DNA of 36,256 bases from a virus. Below the pieces are notes generated by a model. That model worked only from the letters and a program-made list of their open reading frames with translations. It ran no database searches and had not been told where the DNA came from. A program made the position numbers and the translations under genes. The stretch is taken from the IMG/VR virus record IMGVR_UViG_3300023235_000068, positions 1 through 36,256 of that record, one strand, 5' to 3'. How positions within the stretch are numbered: position 1 is the first letter of the stretch; every line of letters begins with the position of its first letter. Shown here piece by piece: positions 32,673-36,256 of the stretch.

Positions 32673-33238
32673 AAATAAAACTCCCCACATAGTTTGCATT
32701 TACGTTCTGCACTGTCGCCGTAAGATTCGCCGCCGTACCATTCGTGCTCGCATTCTTCCCTGCATTCTTCACTCGAACCAGCATGAACTGAGCAGCAAGA
32801 TGACTTGGGGTTAAGATATGCTACAGCATCATTTAGGTAGTCGGAGGGTAATTCAGGCTCACTCTGACTTAACCAGTGCTTAATCTGTGATTGAATAAGG
32901 GCTTCGCGGGTTGGATAAAGCTGGGATTCAGTCCACCAATCCCCGCCATCATCATTCATTTCATCTACCCCGTAGTACCTTTCATCGGCTTTTGGGTCAA
33001 TGTCGGCTATGCGCATATACGTACAGTCGTATGTGTAATTAAGACGCCATACGACTTGCCCAACCTTGAACTTAGGCTTAGGCTCACAATAGTTGTCGAT
33101 TAGGGATTGCAGCTTATCTCTTAGTTTTTCCAAATCAGGTTGAATTTTTCGTATTGACGGATCATCCAGGGTTGCGACAAACTTACTAAACACGCACGCT
33201 CCCAACAACTCAAGCTCATCCTTCGTGAAGTCATTCAT
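32669..33238 (-). CDS. Protein with beta-barrel-like domain and zinc-ribbon-like C-terminus
   Basis: A 189-residue protein. An N-terminal helical part is followed at about residues 57-110 by a small beta domain (FKVGQVVWRLNY... WWTESQLYPTREAL). A Cys-rich C-terminus (CCSVHAGSSEEC, CEHEWYGG, CKLCGEFYL) likely binds zinc. The tail is paralogous to that of the 68-residue protein. ATGA overlap at its start. Function unknown; nucleic-acid binding is possible. Confidence 0.6.
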   Translation of the reverse strand: MNDFTKDELELLGACVFSKFVATLDDPSIRKIQPDLEKLRDKLQSLIDNYCEPKPKFKVGQVVWRLNYTYDCTYMRIADIDPKADERYYGVDEMNDDGGDWWTESQLYPTREALIQSQIKHWLSQSEPELPSDYLNDAVAYLNPKSSCCSVHAGSSEECREECEHEWYGGESYGDSAERKCKLCGEFYL

Positions 33239-33420
33239 TCTTCATACCCCACCGTGCGTTTTAAAATACTTTCGTACCGCTCTTTCATTGAAGATGCTAA
33301 GTCATAAAAATGGCCTTCCTTCTCACCCACAAAAATAAAACACATCGCATCCATCATGCCCAACAGGGTGTACATTTCTTGCTGAATTCGCGCTTCAGTC
33401 CACGACATTTTATCAATCAT
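33235..33420 (-). CDS. Small protein coupled to csrA
   Basis: A 61-residue, Met- and Glu-rich helical protein (MIDKMSWTEARIQQEMYTLLGMMDAM...), joined by ATGA overlaps to the CsrA homologue upstream and the zinc-ribbon protein downstream. Family unknown; the coupling suggests near-equal expression with CsrA. Confidence 0.58.
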   Translation of the reverse strand: MIDKMSWTEARIQQEMYTLLGMMDAMCFIFVGEKEGHFYDLASSMKERYESILKRTVGYEE

Positions 33421-33605
33421 TCAGCATCCAGCCTGTTACCTTCATCATCAAATTCATGCGCAATCTCTCGACGCACAATACTCACTTCCTTGGGGGCATC
33501 AATACCAATCAAGTAACTGCCCCACTTGTCACGACCAAGAACAGTAACCACAATATCATCGCCTACCAAGATGTCTTGGCCTCGCTTACGCGTCAGGATA
33601 AGCAT
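33417..33605 (-). CDS. csrA-like: CsrA/RsmA-family RNA-binding translational regulator
   Basis: A 62-residue protein, the normal CsrA length, starting MLILTRKRGQDILVGDDIVVT... It keeps the core MLILTR, GD, TVLG and (I/V)xAPKEVS blocks. The RNA-contacting residues Leu 4 and Arg 6 are present, and Arg 45 takes the place of E. coli Arg 44 after a one-residue insertion around 27-29. CsrA dimers bind GGA-bearing hairpins in mRNAs and block or alter translation. Start ATG 33605 with GGGGGA upstream, overlapping the HTH gene by 20 bp. It sits in the control operon, so it may adjust host physiology or phage gene timing. Confidence 0.9.
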   Translation of the reverse strand: MLILTRKRGQDILVGDDIVVTVLGRDKWGSYLIGIDAPKEVSIVRREIAHEFDDEGNRLDAE

Positions 33606-33888
33606 TTTGTTCCCCCAGCATCTTAACAACCCTATCAAGCTTTGCCTCGATATCACTTAAGCGCTCTTCTATACTGCGGTGCTGTGTCACAGGTATGTCA
33701 CCACCGAGACGTGCAATAGCTGATACGCAAGATTTAAAATCATCGGAGGATATATTTTCATCTTTACCACGTCTTAACGCTATTATCCTATCAACCGATA
33801 CACCCATCTCACGCGCTACAACTGAGCCCTTCAATCCTGACTCGCAAACCAATTTATCAATCTTGCTTCTGTATGATTCTTTGCTCAT
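33586..33888 (-). CDS. HTH regulator with C-terminal coiled coil
   Basis: A 100-residue protein. Residues about 15-45 form an XRE-like helix-turn-helix (GSVVAREMGVSVDRIIALRRG), followed by a segment like that of HigA/XRE antitoxins (FKSCVSAIARLGGDIPV) and a C-terminal coiled coil (SIEERLSDIEAKLDRVVKML). Perfect SD AAGGAG, six bases before the ATG at 33888. Likely a transcription regulator acting with the smaller XRE protein. No toxin partner was recognised. Confidence 0.75.
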   Translation of the reverse strand: MSKESYRSKIDKLVCESGLKGSVVAREMGVSVDRIIALRRGKDENISSDDFKSCVSAIARLGGDIPVTQHRSIEERLSDIEAKLDRVVKMLGEQNAYPDA

Positions 33889-33991
33889 TAAAAACTCCTT
33901 ATTACTTACAATTAAACAGCAATCAAAACCCAGTAAACAAGCCAAAATATCGAGTTTTACACAGGATTACCCCCATAAATTGTAGATAACC

Positions 33992-34192
33992 CTAGCTTAT
34001 AAAATCTCCCGCTTTTACCTTAATCTTATGCTCAGCCGCTAGGGAAATTAACTTTTTAATAATCGCCAAACTCGGTTCCGTTCTCCCCGTCTCATACCGC
34101 CATACAACCTGCCTTGCCACGCCTAATTCACGCGCCATGGCTGACTGGCTCAACTTTAATTTATACCTTAAATCTGTCGCTTTATTATTCAT
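33992..34192 (-). CDS. Small XRE-family (Cro/CI-like) repressor
   Basis: A 66-residue protein that is essentially one HTH domain: LRYKLKLSQSAMARELGVAR, then QVVWRYETGRTEPS, the classic XRE pattern. Such Cro-size proteins repress early promoters. SD GGGG before the ATG at 34192. It is first in the leftward operon and divergent from the plus-strand operon; the intervening 164 bp hold dyads with GTGT/ACAC arms that are candidate operators. Confidence 0.88.
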   Translation of the reverse strand: MNNKATDLRYKLKLSQSAMARELGVARQVVWRYETGRTEPSLAIIKKLISLAAEHKIKVKAGDFIS

Positions 34193-34217
34193 TATAACCC
34201 CTGGTTTTATTTTGTAA

Positions 34218-34235
34218 GTGTAACAACTATAACAC
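34218..34235. promoter_or_regulatory. Possible operator near the repressor gene
   Basis: An 18-bp element with GTGT and ACAC arms 10 bp apart, 26 bp upstream of the XRE gene start. The arms resemble those of the 21-bp dyads at the two rightward promoters but with different spacing. It may allow autoregulation. Confidence 0.35.
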
Positions 34236-34285
34236 GCACAGTAAACGTAAAGTTAACATAAAAGTATCAACTAATTTTCAACTAA

Positions 34286-34306
34286 GTGTTGACTTATGCG
34301 TAACAC
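34286..34306. promoter_or_regulatory. Dyad operator over the rightward early promoter
   Basis: GTGTT (34286-34290) and AACAC (34302-34306), perfect inverted arms 11 bp apart, overlapping the -35 box and spacer. It matches the arrangement at 26983-27003. Confidence 0.55.
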
Positions 34307-34316
34307 GTGATACAAT
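34289..34316 (+). promoter_or_regulatory. Sigma-70-type early promoter, rightward
   Basis: -35 TTGACT (34289-34294, five of six), a 16-bp spacer, -10 TACAAT (34311-34316, five of six). The predicted start is about 35 bp before the ATG at 34357. It drives the recombination/replication module and is embedded in a dyad operator. Confidence 0.7.
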
Positions 34317-34356
34317 GGTTTCGAACTTAACGAAACATAACTTAACGAGAAAAAAC

Positions 34357-34629
34357 ATGAGCATTAAAACCTTCGAGAAACCCCTAATAGAATTATCTCA
34401 AACACTTGCTTTTAGGCATGCAAAAACCATCGATAGTGAATATAGACTATCAATTAATGATTTAAACTCGGCTGATAGATTAGAGCTTTTGACTCAATTC
34501 ATGAAGATGAATTCCAACATTGATGCGCGCATACAGGAGTACCTAGACGAGGCCTGTATGGATAAATGGTATGCTGAGATGCAATTATCCATCGAGCAGA
34601 ACGAACGGGATTTAAGTTGTGACTTCTAG
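34357..34629 (+). CDS. Small early protein of unknown function
   Basis: A 90-residue, acidic, helical protein (MSIKTFEKPLIELSQTLAF...). First gene behind the operator-controlled rightward promoter, directly upstream of the repeat array. An upstream GTG at 34315 lies inside the promoter -10 and is rejected. Family unknown. Confidence 0.65.
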   Translation: MSIKTFEKPLIELSQTLAFRHAKTIDSEYRLSINDLNSADRLELLTQFMKMNSNIDARIQEYLDEACMDKWYAEMQLSIEQNERDLSCDF

Positions 34630-34656
34630 TATGAGGGATGCAATACGGCCTTACGA

Positions 34657-34820
34657 GCGTGTAGTTCACGTTAAGAGCGTGTTATCCACGTGTAGTTCGC
34701 GTGTAGTTCACGTTAAGAGCGTGTTATCCACGTGTAGTTCGCGTGTAGTTCACGTTAAGAGCGTGTGGTTCGCGTTAAACGCGTGTAGTTCGCGTGTAGT
34801 TCGCGTTATAAGCGTGTTGG
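34657..34820. repeat. Phased tandem repeat array with DnaA-box-like sites (iteron-like)
   Basis: About 164 bp built from 16 consecutive units of 9 or 11 bp, each starting RCGT: 11-mers of type RCGTGTAGTTC or GCGTGTTATCC and 9-mers of type RCGTTAAGA. Two perfect 42-bp super-units (34657-34698 and 34699-34740) are followed by a degenerate third. 42 bp equals about four helical turns, so sites lie on one face of DNA. TTATCCACG, one mismatch from the DnaA box TTATCCACA, occurs at 34682-34690 and 34724-34732, and CACGTG occurs twice. This resembles a plasmid iteron origin; function is inferred. Confidence 0.85.
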
Positions 34821-34851
34821 TTTTAATTTTTGGGATAGGAGTTTTGTTTTC

Positions 34852-35514
34852 ATGAGTAATAGTGTGTTAGTGATTGGCGGAAGTGGCACAGGGAAAAGCA
34901 GGTCTTTAAAGGGTTTAATGGGAGCAGATACATTTTTAATAAATGTTATGGACAAAAGTTTGCCCTTTAAAGGCTTTAAAAAGCATTTTAAACCTCTAAG
35001 CCCCAAGGGTGATGAGGGTAATTATTACTCGTCAGATGATTCGATTAAAATATTGCGAGTGATGAGGTTAATAAATGAAAAACGCCCTGATATTAAGAAT
35101 TTAATCATAGATGATTTTCAGTACACTATGTGTTCTGAGTTTATGCGTAGAGCTAGTGAAAAGTCGTACGATAAATTTACGGATATTGGGAAAAATGCGT
35201 GGAACATTGTTAGGGAGATGTCCTCATTTAGAGGTGATTTATTTTCTGTAATACTCTCTCATAGTGATATAGATGCTAACGGAACAGCAAAACTTAAAAC
35301 GATAGGCAGGCTTCTAGATGACAAAGTGGTTATAGAAGGGTTGTTTACTATTGTTCTTCATTCCTTGGTTGCAGATGGTGAGTATAAGTTTTTAACGCAG
35401 CATAATGGTTGTTATCTTGCAAAGTCACCGGAAGGGATGTTTGATACATATATAGATAACAATTTAGAGCATGTAAGAAAATCTATTGATGAATACGAGC
35501 AAGGTGATGATTAA
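34852..35514 (+). CDS. P-loop ATPase, possible Sak4-like recombinase
   Basis: A 220-residue RecA-fold-type ATPase: Walker A GGSGTGKS (9-16), Walker B LIIDD (84-88), and a later ILSHSD at about 145. This size and motif set match phage ATP-binding proteins of the AAA_24/Sak4 type, which pair with SSB-like proteins in recombination. The neighbours support this: Gp157 and DUF669 proteins follow, interrupted by an HNH gene. SD GGAG ten bases before the ATG at 34852. Confidence 0.75.
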   Translation: MSNSVLVIGGSGTGKSRSLKGLMGADTFLINVMDKSLPFKGFKKHFKPLSPKGDEGNYYSSDDSIKILRVMRLINEKRPDIKNLIIDDFQYTMCSEFMRRASEKSYDKFTDIGKNAWNIVREMSSFRGDLFSVILSHSDIDANGTAKLKTIGRLLDDKVVIEGLFTIVLHSLVADGEYKFLTQHNGCYLAKSPEGMFDTYIDNNLEHVRKSIDEYEQGDD

Positions 35515-35563
35515 ATTATTTGCCATTTTAGCGTATAGTAATACGTTTAAATAGGAATTATTA

Positions 35564-36181
35564 ATGAATAAGAAATTATTGCCGGAATATAGGGCGTGGA
35601 AAGCAATGAAAGCTAGATGCTATTCACCTTGTAATAAAGAAGTTAGAAGGTATCAGGCTATAGGTATAAATGTATGTGATAGATGGCTAGATAATTTTGG
35701 GTTGTTTTTTGAAGATATGGGTTGCAGGCCTTCGTCTAAACACAGTTTAGATAGGGTTGATAATGACAAAGGATATTTTAAAGAAAACTGTAGGTGGGCT
35801 AATGCCTCTACCCAATCCAAAAACAGAGGTGATTTTAACCTTATTTTCACACTGCACGGTGAAAGTTTAGTTTTAAAAGATTGGTCTAGGAGGTTGGGGA
35901 TAAAATACAATACTTTATGGGGTAGGATTTATAAATATGGCTTGTCTTTTGAGGACGCTATAAAAAAAGATCCATTTAAAAGGTTGATAAGAATAGGTAG
36001 CGAAGAAAAAATATTAAAAGACTGGTGTGAAATACACGCGATAAACTACCAACTTGCCGTTGGTAGAATACATGATGGATGGGAGCCAGAAAGGGCTATA
36101 TTAACACCAAAGAAAAAGCAATCAACAACTACAATAACGGAAACTAAACATGAAACTGTACGAGATAACAAACGAGTTTGA
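35564..36181 (+). CDS. HNH-type homing endonuclease
   Basis: A 205-residue protein. The N-terminus (YRAWKAMKARCYSP, INVCDRWLDNFG) and core (SLDRVDNDKGYF then NCRWANASTQSKNR, residues about 60-88) match the HNH-like free-standing endonucleases of phages. Two similar C-terminal repeats (LVLKDWSRRLGIKYNTLWGRI and ILKDWCEIHAINYQLAVGRI) look like small DNA-binding modules. The gene is AT-rich with many AGA/AGG and TTA codons, unlike the late genes, suggesting recent acquisition. It splits the ATPase-Gp157-DUF669 module, and its end overlaps the Gp157 start by 32 bp. Confidence 0.82.
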   Translation: MNKKLLPEYRAWKAMKARCYSPCNKEVRRYQAIGINVCDRWLDNFGLFFEDMGCRPSSKHSLDRVDNDKGYFKENCRWANASTQSKNRGDFNLIFTLHGESLVLKDWSRRLGIKYNTLWGRIYKYGLSFEDAIKKDPFKRLIRIGSEEKILKDWCEIHAINYQLAVGRIHDGWEPERAILTPKKKQSTTTITETKHETVRDNKRV

Positions 36182-36256
36182 ATCTATCTTTAATGATGTA
36201 GATGAAACAGGTGAAGTTACGCAAGCTATGTTCGATGCCATGGACGGCCTCAAGGA
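36131..36256. repeat. Right copy of the 126-bp terminal direct repeat
   Basis: Identical to 8-133. It contains the first 107 bases of the Gp157-family gene (start at 36150), whose full copy is at 27-518, and the end of the HNH gene. Joining the copies restores a continuous rightward operon across the ends. Confidence 0.95.

Noticed and set aside
34657-34820. CRISPR array
   Set aside because: The units are 9-11 bp and contiguous, with no unique spacers and no cas genes.
34631-34855. A 74-codon open frame across the tandem repeats, with a 14-residue protein repeat and a TGA overlapping the next ATG
   Set aside because: The 42-bp period is a multiple of three and one frame lacks stops, so openness is expected. 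There is no SD and the repeat fits a DNA-binding array better. It remains possible that it is translated.
1-36256. Integrase, transposase, ParA/ParB, toxin-antitoxin pair, DNA or RNA polymerase genes
   Set aside because: Each was looked for by motif (tyrosine or serine recombinase, DDE, ParA P-loop pattern, polymerase motifs) among all plausible frames and none was seen. A profile search could still find a remote one.

Overview
The window is a complete, or very nearly complete, genome of a double-stranded DNA tailed phage with a short tail (podovirus type). A 126-base stretch at the left end (8-133) recurs at the right end (36131-36256), so the unit molecule is about 36,123 bp, either circular or terminally redundant. 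Clear Shine-Dalgarno sites, sigma-70-like promoters, a lipobox protein and a GH108 endolysin point to a Gram-negative bacterial host. The host itself cannot be named from the sequence. No DNA polymerase, RNA polymerase, integrase, tRNA, CRISPR array or insertion sequence was found.

Layout. (1) Positions 26863 down to 1047, minus strand: the late region. It begins with the small terminase and a run of very small genes, then portal, scaffold, two near-identical promoters, major capsid protein, T7-like tail tube and nozzle proteins, three ejection (internal virion) proteins (one with a C-terminal muramidase), a collar-domain fibre, the large terminase and a second fibre cassette. (2) 27064-28071, plus strand: a short operon with a J-domain protein and three small proteins, behind a strong promoter. 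(3) 34192 down to 28068, minus strand: an early/control operon with two HTH regulators, a CsrA homologue, several small unknowns including zinc-ribbon-tailed proteins and a lipoprotein, then a winged-helix replication protein, a DnaB helicase and the endolysin. (4) 34357 to the right end, continuing across the junction to 1026, plus strand: a small protein, a striking tandem repeat array, a P-loop ATPase, an HNH endonuclease, a Gp157-family protein and a DUF669 SSB-like protein, which together look like a recombination/replication module.

The virion genes are T7-like, but the control region resembles that of a temperate phage or plasmid: HTH repressors, dyad operators over two divergent promoters, and host-dependent replication through DnaB. 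Two sites stand out. One is an exact copy of the bacterial chromosomal centromere parS (16-bp palindrome at 21213-21228) just upstream of the capsid gene, with no ParB encoded. The other is a helically phased repeat array (34657-34820) of 9- and 11-bp units with a 42-bp super-period and two DnaA-box-like sequences, which looks like a plasmid iteron origin. With no integrase present, these suggest (inference) a phage that may persist outside the chromosome and borrow the host ParABS machinery. The phage CsrA homologue and a possible Acb2-like cyclic-nucleotide sponge are further candidate host-manipulation genes.
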